DNA of 64,000 nucleotides from CAWUKT01 sp963923035 (GTDB lineage Bacteria > Bacteroidota > Bacteroidia > J057 > JADKCL01): positions 1 through 64,000 of the forward strand of contig CAWUKT010000028.1 in the NCBI GenBank assembly GCA_963923035.1. Direction: 5' to 3'. The notes under the pieces are model-generated. The model was not told the origin of the DNA, did no database searches, and was given only the letters and a program-made list of their open reading frames with translations. Positions 9,580-18,748 of this stretch are shown piece by piece. Every line of letters starts with the position of its first letter. Within the stretch, counting starts at the first letter, position 1. The position numbers and the translations under genes are program-made.

Positions 9580-11481
9580 CTATTGGGGTTGGAGGACAAA
9601 GCGACGGGTTTCCTGCCGTCCATTGAACCGGGCCTGGAGGAAATAAATGCCCGCGGAGAGTCGGGGAAGCTCCTGCCGGAAGAATTGCGAACCGAGGCCG
9701 GCCAATTGCCGGTTTTCGATGTGGGCACGCCCGTAGGCATCGTAGATGGTCCACTCGACCGGGCCCGAATTGGGGAGGTCCAGGGAAATTTGGAGGTGGT
9801 CCGAGGCGGGGTTGGGGAAAACCGTGAGTCCCAATGCCGATTGGGCTTCGGATACGGAAACTGGCACGTGGACATTGCAGCCCGTTCCTGCCACCCGGAT
9901 CAAAAAATCTTCTTCCTCGGCAAAGCGATAATCGGTCCAGGTGCCCCCGAGAATTTCAAATGCCCACCGGGAAACCGGTCCGACATTTTCCGCCCCCAGG
10001 AAGATCGAGTCATTTTCCTGTGTCCATGCAATCAAAATCCCTCCACTGTTCACCGTGATGGGATTGTTCAGAACAGTTCGGTTCCAGGCCCCTTCCTGCA
10101 CGACATTGCGCGGCACAAAAATCGAGTCGAGTAAGGTTCCAGGCACGCCATTGTCGTCGTATACCTTTATATAGTAGCCGCCCGGCGAGCCATTGTTGGG
10201 GTCATTGTCCCCGATGATCCAGCAATCCACCGCCTCAATGGTCAGCGGATAGGCTGGCGGTACGATATAGGTGCCCACGCCGTCCAGGGGGCCGCCGCCG
10301 CCCCAGACAAAGAAACTGGTGGGGGGATCGCCACTGGCATAGCTCAGCTGAAAGGTGTCGCTGTTGCAATCGGCGACGTTGACCTCGGCGTAATTGGCAT
10401 TGTTTTTGGGGTTGGGGTCCTCGGAGGAGGATGTGGTGGTCGCAAAATAGTATTCCCCTGGGCTCTTCAGTACGTAGTCGGGCGTATAGTCCAGCACGGG
10501 CATGGCTCCCGGATTCAGGGTCGCCAGGTCGGTGGAGTCTTCCCAGAGCGGTTGTTGGAGGAGGTTGCGGAGGGAAACGTTGACGCGGACCGGTTGGGAG
10601 AAAGTACCGTTGCCGATATTGGAAACCGAGGTTGAGAAATTGATGGTGTCGTCGCGGAAATAGAAGCGGCCGGAATTGTTGGCGTCGCCATTCCAAAGCG
10701 GCGTTGCATCGGCAGCCGGTTGCAAGACCGGCGAGGGATAGTAAAACTTGATCGCGTAGTTGTTGTCGGGGAAACTTTCCCGGAGCAATTCCAGTCCGTC
10801 GGCTCCTGTAATGTTTTCGAGGCCCACTACGAGGTCGGTTTCGCAGGTGGTGATTTGGTTGAAGGCCGACGGGTCGAGGTTCTGGTACTGGAAGGTGATG
10901 GAAGAATCGCGTCCGGAGAGAATGACCTGGAAGGTGTTCGCGCCCGTCCAGTTGATGGTGTCGTCCCGCCAGAACGGGACGTCCTGGTACTGGAGGATGA
11001 CCGAGTCTTGGAGGTTGGACCAGATAAAAGCTGTGCCGGGATTGGGGAAATTGATGTTGTTGGAGGCAAAATTGAGGTCGGAGAGGAGCGGGGCAATGAA
11101 ATTGTCGGCGGCGCCTCCGGAGGAGGGCAATCCCGGAAAGCAATGCGAAATCGTATTGACATCGCCTTCTTCGCCGAGGCCGATCCAGCCGTTCGAACCG
11201 AAGGTCAGCTCGTCAAAGTCGAGCCAGTAGTAGTGGAAATCCCAGCCAAAATTGATGGGGCCCACGGAGTTGTCGTCGCCCAGCCCCAACAGCTGTAAGG
11301 CTCCGGCCCGCTGCCGGACATCGATCCACTGGTAGGCGGGACCGTTGGGCTCGGCGCTGTCCCGCCAGGTGTAGCCATAAGCATCCGGACCGCCCGAGGC
11401 GGCCCCCAATTGCAAAGGACTTCCTCCCAGGAAGCCCAGGCAAAGCAGAAGCAGGCACAAAATTTCCATCGAAACTTTCAT
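9580..11481 (-). CDS. T9SS-secreted protein of unknown function
   Basis: This 633-residue secreted protein has a signal peptide (MKVSMEILCLLLLCLGFLGG onwards) and a C-terminal T9SS sorting domain beginning LTVFPNPASDHLQISL and ending in GIYFLQARF and a basic tail. Between them, two or three beta-sandwich stretches are visible, including a probable CARDB-like region (VSNIGNGTFSQPVRVNVSL) and a region resembling jelly-roll domains of surface proteins. No catalytic motif is recognisable. The start at 11481 is chosen for the signal peptide; MEIL four codons on is an alternative. It is convergent with the muralytic gene and divergent from the lipoprotein gene. Confidence 0.82.
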   Translation of the reverse strand: MKVSMEILCLLLLCLGFLGGSPLQLGAASGGPDAYGYTWRDSAEPNGPAYQWIDVRQRAGALQLLGLGDDNSVGPINFGWDFHYYWLDFDELTFGSNGWIGLGEEGDVNTISHCFPGLPSSGGAADNFIAPLLSDLNFASNNINFPNPGTAFIWSNLQDSVILQYQDVPFWRDDTINWTGANTFQVILSGRDSSITFQYQNLDPSAFNQITTCETDLVVGLENITGADGLELLRESFPDNNYAIKFYYPSPVLQPAADATPLWNGDANNSGRFYFRDDTINFSTSVSNIGNGTFSQPVRVNVSLRNLLQQPLWEDSTDLATLNPGAMPVLDYTPDYVLKSPGEYYFATTTSSSEDPNPKNNANYAEVNVADCNSDTFQLSYASGDPPTSFFVWGGGGPLDGVGTYIVPPAYPLTIEAVDCWIIGDNDPNNGSPGGYYIKVYDDNGVPGTLLDSIFVPRNVVQEGAWNRTVLNNPITVNSGGILIAWTQENDSIFLGAENVGPVSRWAFEILGGTWTDYRFAEEEDFLIRVAGTGCNVHVPVSVSEAQSALGLTVFPNPASDHLQISLDLPNSGPVEWTIYDAYGRAHIENRQLAGLGSQFFRQELPRLSAGIYFLQARFNGRQETRRFVLQPQ

Positions 11482-11692
11482 TCCGCTCAATATAGCCCCT
11501 TTTTGCCCTGAATCCATGTTTCCAGGGAGCAAACTCAGTTTTTTGACCCTCCATTTTCCCGGTTCCCATCCTCCATTTTTTCCTATCTTCTGCTGAACCG
11601 ACCGACTTTTATTGCGCAGCCCCCTTACTTTGGCACGATCATTGACAAGACTAAGGCGCGAAATTTAGTTTATCAAAAACACACAGATTGTT

Positions 11693-12379
11693 ATGAAATC
11701 GTTCTCCAAACTTACCCTCTTAGCCTTGCTCGCATTTTCCAGCACCCTATTTTTCAGCTGTACCCGGGAACCCTCCGATTCGGTGGACCAGGACAAGATC
11801 TACACCGAATACGAGCTGTTCTACAATGGGAACGAGGACAAAACCTACGCCCGGGCCACCTTCAAGTTCAGCAATGCCCTCGGCACCAAGCTGGAACTGG
11901 CGGATGGCGCAGAAGTCTCTTTTGGGACCGATGTCCTGTCCTGGAAGCCCGGCCTGGCCTACTACGAGAAAGAATACGTCGGATTTGTCGACAGCGGCCA
12001 ATTCACCTATGTCGACCTCGATGGAAATACTTTCCAAAACGATGTATTGCTCCGCGAGATTGGTTATCCCGTTAACCTGGATACCGTGAGCCGCGATTCG
12101 GCCTTTGATTTGGTCTGGACCGGCAGCGCGCTGGCCGCCGACGAAGACGTGACCGTCACCGTCAATGGCGTCCTGGAGGGCGATGCCCAGATTTTCTATA
12201 CGAATTCTGAGACTGCGACCAGTATCATCCTGGACCGCGACAAGCTCGGCCAGCTCGGTCAGGGCAGCAGCACCTTCTGGATGGACCGCCGCTCCTATGC
12301 GCCCCATGTCGGGACCTCGGCCGGTGGATTTGTCGTCGGTCGTTTCCGCGCCGTCAATGCCAGCCCCTATCTCGACTAG
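11693..12379 (+). CDS. Lipoprotein of unknown function
   Basis: This 228-residue protein has a lipoprotein signal peptide (MKSFSKLTLLALLAFSSTLF) ending in the lipobox FFSC, so Cys23 should be lipidated. The mature domain is acidic and beta-rich, with strands such as ATFKFSNALGTKLEL and DVTVTVNGVL. No family is recognised with confidence; the size and composition fit Bacteroidota periplasmic or surface lipoproteins of unknown role. It is a single-gene unit with a strong terminator at 12409-12440. Confidence 0.8.
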   Translation: MKSFSKLTLLALLAFSSTLFFSCTREPSDSVDQDKIYTEYELFYNGNEDKTYARATFKFSNALGTKLELADGAEVSFGTDVLSWKPGLAYYEKEYVGFVDSGQFTYVDLDGNTFQNDVLLREIGYPVNLDTVSRDSAFDLVWTGSALAADEDVTVTVNGVLEGDAQIFYTNSETATSIILDRDKLGQLGQGSSTFWMDRRSYAPHVGTSAGGFVVGRFRAVNASPYLD

Positions 12380-12408
12380 GCCCAACCAGGTCCACTGAAA
12401 CAAATATG

Positions 12409-12440
12409 CCGCCAGGGAACTCCTCTGGCGGTCTCTTTTT
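12409..12440 (+). terminator. Rho-independent terminator of the lipoprotein gene
   Basis: Seven-base arms CCGCCAG (12409-12415) and CTGGCGG (12425-12431) are followed by a T-rich tract to 12440. Confidence 0.85.
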
Positions 12441-12529
12441 GCCTTCATTCATCCGCCCAAATCCCCACTTCGTCGAAGCCTTCGTGCTGAATTAAACCTT
12501 TCCTTTTACCCTGCGTCCAAACAAGTACC

Positions 12530-13933
12530 ATGAAGCACCTACGCATTCCTTTGACGCCCGAAGACCATTTCCACCTCGTGTGGCGGACGGGTTTTGGGCC
12601 CGCGGCGGGCACCTCGGCCGGGAAAATCTCCCGTCAGGCGGCCATTGACCAGGTTTTCAAGTCGGCCCGGAAGTGGACGCCGTTGAAAATGTTTGACCGG
12701 CCTCTGCAGGAGAAGGTCAAAATGAAGGACCTCTCGCGGAAGGAACGACAGGAGTTGCGGAAGCAGCGGAGGGAAGAAATTCAGCAGTTGGGAGTGGCCT
12801 GGCTGGAAAAAATGGCCCGGGATTCGGCCCAATTGCAGGAGAAGATGACCTTCTTCTGGCACGATCATTTTGCCGCGCGGGTGGAACGCCCGGCCGCGCT
12901 TCAGGATTTCAACAATTTGATGCGTCGGCATGCCCTCGGCAATTTCCGGACGCTGTTGCTCGGTGTGGCCCAGCACCCGGTGATGTTGGATTACCTCGAC
13001 GGCCGCAAAAACAAGAAGGCCCATCCCAACGAGAATTTTGCCCGGGAGCTCATGGAACTTTTCACCCTCGGCGTTGGAAACTATTCCGAACTGGACATCA
13101 AGGAGGCCGCCCGCGCCTTTACCGGTTGGAATTTCGACCAGCAGGGAAATTTTGTGGTCCGCAAAAACCACCACGACAACGGAACGAAAACCTTTCGGGG
13201 TTCCACCGGGAATTTCAACGGCGAAGATGTCATTGACCTGATTCTCTCCGACAAGCAGACGGCCCGGTATATCTGCCAGAAGCTCTACTGCTATTTCGTG
13301 CATCCGGAGCCGCATTTGACCCGGATCGAGCAACTGGCGACTGTTTTTTACGACGGAAATTACCAGATCGAACCGGTGATGCGGGCGTTGTTGGAGTCGG
13401 AATGGTTCTGGGAAAAGAACAACCGGGGCGTCCGGATCAAATCGCCAGTGGATTTGTTGGCGGGGATGCAGCGCAATGTGGGGATGGAATATCCCGAACC
13501 CAAAGGCACCTTTCAAATACTGCGTCTCTTGGGTCAGGTGCCCTTCGACCCGCCGAATGTGGCCGGTTGGCCCTCCGGGAAATCCTGGATCGATGCCGGC
13601 ACCCTGACTGCGCGGATGACTTTGCCGGTCTTGGCGCTTTTCCAGCGGGGGCAGGCCTTCCAGGCCAATCCCGATCTTATGATGGGCGAACAATCGCCTC
13701 CCAAGATGAAGAAGTTTCGGGCGGAGATGGATTGGAATAAGTGGGGACAACAGATCAAGGGAAAAGACACCCTGGCCATGGTGGAAGAGCTGCGGCAGCA
13801 CCTCTTGCCCTTCGCCGAAGGGAACTTTGAGCAAAAATTGCCCCGCTCTCCCATGCTCGGCTCCGACCGCGCGACCCAGTTGCAGCAGCTCACCCTTTCA
13901 TTCCTCCAATTGCCCGAATATCAACTCTCCTGA
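12530..13933 (+). CDS. DUF1800 family protein
   Basis: This 467-residue protein has the hallmarks of DUF1800, including FWHDHFAARVERP, HPNENFARELMELFTLGVGNYSELD and the AARAFTGWNF segment, followed by the C-terminal PPNVAGWPSG motif. The family has no established biochemical role. It is very often encoded next to DUF1501 proteins, as here, where only one base separates the two genes. No signal peptide is obvious, and the N-terminus starts directly in a helical region. The pair is probably a two-gene operon exporting or modifying some substrate together (inference). Confidence 0.9.
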   Translation: MKHLRIPLTPEDHFHLVWRTGFGPAAGTSAGKISRQAAIDQVFKSARKWTPLKMFDRPLQEKVKMKDLSRKERQELRKQRREEIQQLGVAWLEKMARDSAQLQEKMTFFWHDHFAARVERPAALQDFNNLMRRHALGNFRTLLLGVAQHPVMLDYLDGRKNKKAHPNENFARELMELFTLGVGNYSELDIKEAARAFTGWNFDQQGNFVVRKNHHDNGTKTFRGSTGNFNGEDVIDLILSDKQTARYICQKLYCYFVHPEPHLTRIEQLATVFYDGNYQIEPVMRALLESEWFWEKNNRGVRIKSPVDLLAGMQRNVGMEYPEPKGTFQILRLLGQVPFDPPNVAGWPSGKSWIDAGTLTARMTLPVLALFQRGQAFQANPDLMMGEQSPPKMKKFRAEMDWNKWGQQIKGKDTLAMVEELRQHLLPFAEGNFEQKLPRSPMLGSDRATQLQQLTLSFLQLPEYQLS

Positions 13934-13934
13934 T

Positions 13935-15143
13935 ATGAAAAAGTCCCTTTCCCGCCGCCAATTCCTTCAGCGCAGTGCCCTCGCGACCGCGGGCAGCCTG
14001 TTCATTCCCCGGTTCCTCAAAGCCCTCACCCGTCCCGAGGCGACCACTCCGGGAGACCGCAAGTTGATCGTGGTGCAGCTCGGCGGTGGCAACGATGGCC
14101 TCAACGCCATCGTGCCCTACGGCGACGACGCGTATTACCAGTCGCGGCCGCGCATCGGAATTCCGACCAGCAAGGTACTCAAGATCAACGATTACCTCGG
14201 CTTTCATCCCGCGCTGGCGCCGCTGCGGGAGATGTATGACGACGGAGAATTGGCGTTGGTGAATGGCGTCGGCTATCCAGATCCGAACCGGAGCCACTTC
14301 CGGTCCATGGACATTTGGCAAACGGGCAGTGGATCGCGGGAGTACCTGGAAACGGGGTGGTTGGGTCGTTACCTCGACCTCAGCCCGGCCACTCGGGAAT
14401 CGGGGATTTCGGCCTTGGAAATCAGCCAGCAGTTGAGCCTGGCGATGAAGGGGGAGCATGCCCGCGGCCTCGCGGTCAGCGATCCCAAGCGTTTCTACCG
14501 GACGACGGCCTCCCCGCGGTTCAAGCGGATCGAGCAGGCCGGGGTCCACGACCACGACCATGCGCAGGCCAGCTATCTGTACCAGACCCTGGCGACGGGG
14601 ATTGCTTCGGCGGAAGAGATTCACGCCCAGACCGAGTCGGTCACACCGGGGAATGAATACGCTGGTAACCGCCTGGGTCGCCAGTTGCGGACGGTCGGGC
14701 AGATGATTCGGAGCGGGCTGGAGACGCAGGTGTACTATGTCGCGACGAGCGGATTCGATACGCACGTGAACCAAATCAATGCGCACCAACGCCTGCTGGA
14801 GCAGGTGGCCGGCAGTTTGGCGGCGTTCCGGAAGGAGATGAAGAAGGAGGGGCAGTGGAACAATGTGCTGGTGATGGTCTTCTCGGAATTTGGGCGTCGG
14901 GTGGCGGAGAATGCGAGTGCCGGGACGGACCACGGGACGGCCGGCAATGTGTACCTGCTCGGCGGGAATCTCCTGCAACCCGGGTTGTACAATTCGATTC
15001 CAAGTCTGACAGATTTGGACCAGGGAGACCTGAAATATTCGGTGGACTTTCGCCGGATTTACGGGGAAGTCCTCGAGCGGTGGCTGGGCAGCTCATCGAA
15101 ACAGGTTCTGAACCAGTCATTTGACCCCCTCGGCATTTTGTAA
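13935..15143 (+). CDS. DUF1501 family protein with Tat signal
   Basis: This 402-residue protein begins with a twin-arginine signal (SRRQFLQRSALATAGSLFIP), so it is probably exported folded. The body shows the DUF1501 landmarks, related to alkaline phosphatase/sulfatase folds: LIVVQLGGGNDGLNAIVP near the start, GFDTHVNQ in the middle, and FSEFGRRVAENASAGTDHGT with conserved metal-binding-like Asp/His near the end. The start at 13935 lies one base after the stop of the DUF1800 partner. The activity is unknown for the family. Confidence 0.92.
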   Translation: MKKSLSRRQFLQRSALATAGSLFIPRFLKALTRPEATTPGDRKLIVVQLGGGNDGLNAIVPYGDDAYYQSRPRIGIPTSKVLKINDYLGFHPALAPLREMYDDGELALVNGVGYPDPNRSHFRSMDIWQTGSGSREYLETGWLGRYLDLSPATRESGISALEISQQLSLAMKGEHARGLAVSDPKRFYRTTASPRFKRIEQAGVHDHDHAQASYLYQTLATGIASAEEIHAQTESVTPGNEYAGNRLGRQLRTVGQMIRSGLETQVYYVATSGFDTHVNQINAHQRLLEQVAGSLAAFRKEMKKEGQWNNVLVMVFSEFGRRVAENASAGTDHGTAGNVYLLGGNLLQPGLYNSIPSLTDLDQGDLKYSVDFRRIYGEVLERWLGSSSKQVLNQSFDPLGIL

Positions 15144-15681
15144 ATCGCAAAAACCTCCAACTTTTATTTTATTTCTTACATCAGGTGTTGTGGCTTATGG
15201 TTGCGGCCCTCACCCCCTGTGTTCAATTCATTGTAAGGTTTGGTGGCAGATGTTGGGAGAAACTTTGAGCATAAATAGACGATTCGGGTGTCCGGGGGCA
15301 TTTGGGGAGGAGTGGGACAATTTGTGGGCGGCGCTGTGGCGTGTAATAAAAAACAACAATTTATCTCAAAAACCTTGCATGATAAGTGAATCCTCCCTAC
15401 ATTTGAAGTGTTGACAGTTCGATTCAGCTATCAAATGCAAATTTAGTCCTGATAAAGAAGATTAACTGATTAATTCTGCTTATTGACGCGTAATAAAACT
15501 TTATCTGTCAACTAGAAAGAAATATCTAAGATCCAACCCACTTACTAAACTTTTGTCCAGTGCGGGGCTCGCTAGGGTCCCGCCTTCTTTTTCTCATTTC
15601 CTGTCGTTTACTAATGCCCACGAATTCCCTAACTTAGCGTTCTTGGTCAAAAAGGCCGGGTCACCTCATCGAAAGAGCAGT
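15144..15681. other. Intergenic region upstream of the M16 peptidase operon
   Basis: An AT-rich 538-base gap. It contains a good promoter candidate (15375-15405) and a short GC hairpin at 15562-15583 followed by a T/C-rich stretch, which could be an attenuator or weak terminator. The 97-residue open frame that runs from the end of the previous gene to 15414 has no coding look. No RNA gene was recognised. Confidence 0.55.
15375..15405 (+). promoter_or_regulatory. Bacteroidota-type promoter candidate for the M16/mce operon
   Basis: A TTG (15375-15377) and an exact TAnnTTTG element, TACATTTG (15398-15405), are separated by 20 bases, as in the known -33/-7 consensus of this phylum. Transcription from it would leave a leader of about 270 bases before the peptidase gene at 15682. 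Confidence 0.55.
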
Positions 15682-16920
15682 ATGTCATTCATTGAATACG
15701 ATATTTTTACCCTTGACAATGGTCTCCGGGTAATTGTCCACGAAGACCACTCCATCGCCAAGGCCGTGGTCAATGTGATTTACCGGGTCGGCGCCCGGAA
15801 CGAGGAGTCGGAACGAACGGGATTTGCCCATTTGTTCGAGCACCTGATGTTTGGCGGCAGCAAGAACATCCCCAATTACGATACCCCCCTTCAGAAGGTC
15901 GGCGGCGAAAACAATGCGTTCACCACCAATGACCTGACCAATTATTACCTCACCGTTCCCTATAACCAATTGGAAACGGGTTTCTGGTTGGAAAGTGACC
16001 GCATGCTCGAACTGGACTTTTCCCAGCGCAACCTGGACGTCCAGAAGAGTGTGGTCATCGAGGAATTCAAACAGCGGTACCTGAACCGTCCCTACGGCGA
16101 CGCCCACTTGGAACTGCGGGATGTGCATTTTACCGATCACCCCTACCGCTGGGCCACCATCGGCAAGGAGATCGCCCACATCGAAGGGGCGACGCTCGAC
16201 CATGTGAAGGACTTCTTCTACGGCTATTACGCCCCGAACAATGCGACGCTGGTCGTCGCCGGTCACGTCACCAAGGACCAGGTCAAGCGCCTCGCCGAAA
16301 AATGGTTCGGCCCGATTCCGCGCCGCGAGCTCAAGCACCGGCCACTGCCGGTGGAACCGGCCCAGACCGCGCCCCGGCAGCGTACTGTCCACCGGGAAGT
16401 ACCCTTCCCGGCGGTCTACAAGATGTTCCACATCCCGGCGAAGACCGACAAGCGCTATTTTGCCGCAGACATGGTCACCGACATCCTTTCGGCCGGCAAG
16501 GCCGGGCACCTCTATCAGCACATGGTGAAGGACCGCCAGGTGGCCTCCTCCGTCCGCGCTTTTTCGTGGGGCGCCCACGATCCCGGTATGATTTCCATCG
16601 ACGGAACCCTGGCCCGGGGCAAGACCATCGAAGAATACGAATCCGCCCTCCGGGAAGTCGTCGAAGGACTCTTTGAAGTCCAGGAATCGGAAGTGCAGCG
16701 GATCAAGAACGCGATCGAAAGCCAGTTCATCATGGAGCGGAACACGCTGCTCAACAAGGCGATGTTCCTGGCCATTTGCGATGTCCTGGACGATCCCGAA
16801 TCCGTAAATACAGCGGTTAATGAATACCTCGCGGTCACCCGCGATGAAATCATCAACGCCGCTAAGGCCTACCTCCACCCCAACAATTGCTCCACCCTCT
16901 ACTACCTTCCCGAAGCATGA
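15682..16920 (+). CDS. M16 family zinc metallopeptidase, catalytic subunit
   Basis: This 412-residue cytosolic or periplasm-lacking-signal peptidase belongs to the pitrilysin/M16B group. The inverted zinc motif HxxEH is intact in GFAHLFEHLMFGGS near residue 50, and the downstream Glu expected in the family is supplied by the helix around VVIEEFKQRYLNRPYGD. The start at 15682 (MSFIEYDIFTLDNG) opens the first family strand. Its stop overlaps the start of a second M16 protein that lacks the zinc motif, so the two should form the usual catalytic/non-catalytic heterodimer. Substrates are small peptides in the family; the specific one is unknown. Confidence 0.93.
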   Translation: MSFIEYDIFTLDNGLRVIVHEDHSIAKAVVNVIYRVGARNEESERTGFAHLFEHLMFGGSKNIPNYDTPLQKVGGENNAFTTNDLTNYYLTVPYNQLETGFWLESDRMLELDFSQRNLDVQKSVVIEEFKQRYLNRPYGDAHLELRDVHFTDHPYRWATIGKEIAHIEGATLDHVKDFFYGYYAPNNATLVVAGHVTKDQVKRLAEKWFGPIPRRELKHRPLPVEPAQTAPRQRTVHREVPFPAVYKMFHIPAKTDKRYFAADMVTDILSAGKAGHLYQHMVKDRQVASSVRAFSWGAHDPGMISIDGTLARGKTIEEYESALREVVEGLFEVQESEVQRIKNAIESQFIMERNTLLNKAMFLAICDVLDDPESVNTAVNEYLAVTRDEIINAAKAYLHPNNCSTLYYLPEA

Positions 16921-18242
16921 ACGTAGATACACTCGACCGCACAATTGCCCCGCCTTCCCAACCGCTGGAGAAGGTTCCCTTCCCGGAAATTTCGCTTCAC
17001 CGCCTCTCCAATGGCGTTCCGGTCTATACGGTACAATTCGGTACCCAAGAAATCACCGAACTGATCGGCGTCTTCCGGGCGGGCCGGAGTTTCGAACCGC
17101 ATACTGGCGTGTCCAGCTTCACGTCCAGCATGCTTCAGGAGGGGACCCGCAGCTACACGGGCCTGGAATTCGCGCGCAAACTGAACGAATTCGGGGCCTT
17201 CATCAATCCGGAAACCGGGTTTGAATCGGCCAGTTGGCGCCTGAGCTCGCTGACCAAGCACCTGGGCAATACGATTGAATTGCTGGCGGAGCAGATTTTG
17301 TATCCGACCTTCCCTGAGGCCGATCTCGAAAAACTGAAGACGCGGACGATTGAACGCTTGGATGTGGAGGAAAAAAAGACCGGGTTTCGGGCAAGGAAAG
17401 AGTTCAACCGGCTGCTCCACGGCCGCAAAAGTCCCTACGGACGCATTGCGGAGCGGGAGGATGTCGCCAAAATCGAAATGCAGTGGCTGCGGGACTTCCA
17501 CGCCCTCCACTACGCCCTCCCCAATGGCTTCTTCATCGCCTGTGGCCGCTTCGACGAGGGCCAATTGCTGGACGAATTGGAGAAATCCTTCGGTTTGGCG
17601 GCCTTGTACCGGCCCGAATTGCAGGTCAATCCTGAAAATTCGCAGAGCCGGAATACTTCCGATCGCCACCCCAAGGGCTTGCACTATTTCGAAATGAAAG
17701 AGTCCATGCAGGCCACGGTGCGGGTGGGCCACAAAGGCTTGGCGCGGAGCCATCCGGATTTCCACCGGCTCCAAGTCGTGAATACCATCCTGGGCGGCTA
17801 TTTTGGATCCCGACTGATGAAGAATATCCGGGAAGAGAAGGGCTATACCTATGGCATCGGCTCGGCCTGGTTGTCGATGAAGTACGACGGGACCTTCCTG
17901 GTCCAAAGCGATGTGGGCAATGAGTACATCGAGTCGACCCTCACCGAGATCAAGAAGGAAATGAACTTGCTGATTGAGAAAGGGGTGGAAGAAGAAGAAT
18001 TGCAGTTGGTGAAAAATTACATGCTCGGCCGGAGCGTTTCGGCGCGGGAAACACCTTCTCAGATCGCCAACATCATCAAGACGTACCTCGTCAACGGCAT
18101 TACCTTCTCGGAATTGGACGACAAGTTTGACATCGTTCAGAATACGACCCCTGAGGAAGTCCAGCAATTGGCGGCGAAGCACCTCCATCCGGATGCGATG
18201 TTGGAAGTGGTAGCGGGAAAAATGGATGGAGCCGAATCATGA
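16917..18242 (+). CDS. M16 family peptidase, non-catalytic partner
   Basis: This 441-residue M16 homologue has no HxxEH. The equivalent region reads SSFTSSMLQEGTRSYTG, so it cannot bind zinc in the usual way. The C-terminal half keeps the substrate-binding R/Y-type motif region (LMKNIREEKGYTYGIGSAW). The gene overlaps both neighbours by ATGA (with the catalytic subunit at 16917 and with mce at 18239), a strong sign of one transcript and coupled translation. It probably forms the second half of the peptidase chamber. Confidence 0.92.
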   Translation: MNVDTLDRTIAPPSQPLEKVPFPEISLHRLSNGVPVYTVQFGTQEITELIGVFRAGRSFEPHTGVSSFTSSMLQEGTRSYTGLEFARKLNEFGAFINPETGFESASWRLSSLTKHLGNTIELLAEQILYPTFPEADLEKLKTRTIERLDVEEKKTGFRARKEFNRLLHGRKSPYGRIAEREDVAKIEMQWLRDFHALHYALPNGFFIACGRFDEGQLLDELEKSFGLAALYRPELQVNPENSQSRNTSDRHPKGLHYFEMKESMQATVRVGHKGLARSHPDFHRLQVVNTILGGYFGSRLMKNIREEKGYTYGIGSAWLSMKYDGTFLVQSDVGNEYIESTLTEIKKEMNLLIEKGVEEEELQLVKNYMLGRSVSARETPSQIANIIKTYLVNGITFSELDDKFDIVQNTTPEEVQQLAAKHLHPDAMLEVVAGKMDGAES

Positions 18243-18640
18243 AAATCGAACACATCGGCATCGCCGTCAAGAACCTGGCCGACGCCAATGCGCTCTATAC
18301 CCAATTGTTGGGGACGCCGCCGTACAAGGAGGAAGAGGTCGAAAGTGAAGCAGTGAAAACCTCCTTTTTCCAGACTGGAGAAAGCAAGGTCGAATTGTTG
18401 GAAGCGACGGCGGAGACCAGCGCGATCGCGAAGTACATCGCGAAGAAAGGCGAGGGCATTCACCATGTCGCTTTCGAGGTGGAGGACATCCACGCTGAAA
18501 TGGAGCGCCTCCGCTCTCAGGGTTTCCGCGTTCTCAACGAACAACCCAAACGCGGAGCGGACAACAAGTTGGTCTGCTTCATCCATCCCAAGGATGCCCA
18601 CGGTGTGCTCGTAGAGCTCTGTCAGGAAATTCGGGAATAG
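18239..18640 (+). CDS. mce: Methylmalonyl-CoA epimerase
   Basis: This 133-residue VOC-fold enzyme should interconvert (R)- and (S)-methylmalonyl-CoA in propionyl-CoA/succinate metabolism. It has the family's paired beta-alpha-beta-beta-beta units, with metal ligands suggested by the His in MKIEHIGIAVKNL, the His in GIHHVAFEV, and the Glu in GVLVELCQE. Its length matches the family. It overlaps the upstream M16 gene by ATGA. The combination of an M16 pair with mce may reflect a conserved gene neighbourhood; the functional link is unclear. Confidence 0.93.
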   Translation: MKIEHIGIAVKNLADANALYTQLLGTPPYKEEEVESEAVKTSFFQTGESKVELLEATAETSAIAKYIAKKGEGIHHVAFEVEDIHAEMERLRSQGFRVLNEQPKRGADNKLVCFIHPKDAHGVLVELCQEIRE

Positions 18641-18641
18641 G

Positions 18642-18659
18642 GCCCCTCGGAAGAGGGGC
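18642..18659 (+). terminator. Hairpin after mce
   Basis: Seven-base GC-rich arms (18642-18648, 18653-18659) close a GGAA tetraloop two bases after the mce stop. There is no T tract, so it may act as an RNA-stabilising 3' end rather than a classical terminator. Confidence 0.45.
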
Positions 18660-18748
18660 AATGCGGCAGGGATCGGAGTCATTGTGGAGCTCGCCCGCAA
18701 GGGCAGCGACGACGGAGAGCCCGGCCCAACGGGGCCGCCCCACCCCTT

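Noticed and set aside
15121..15414. A 97-residue frame after the DUF1501 gene
   Set aside because: It starts inside the DUF1501 gene in another frame, has poor composition for this genome and runs into the promoter region.
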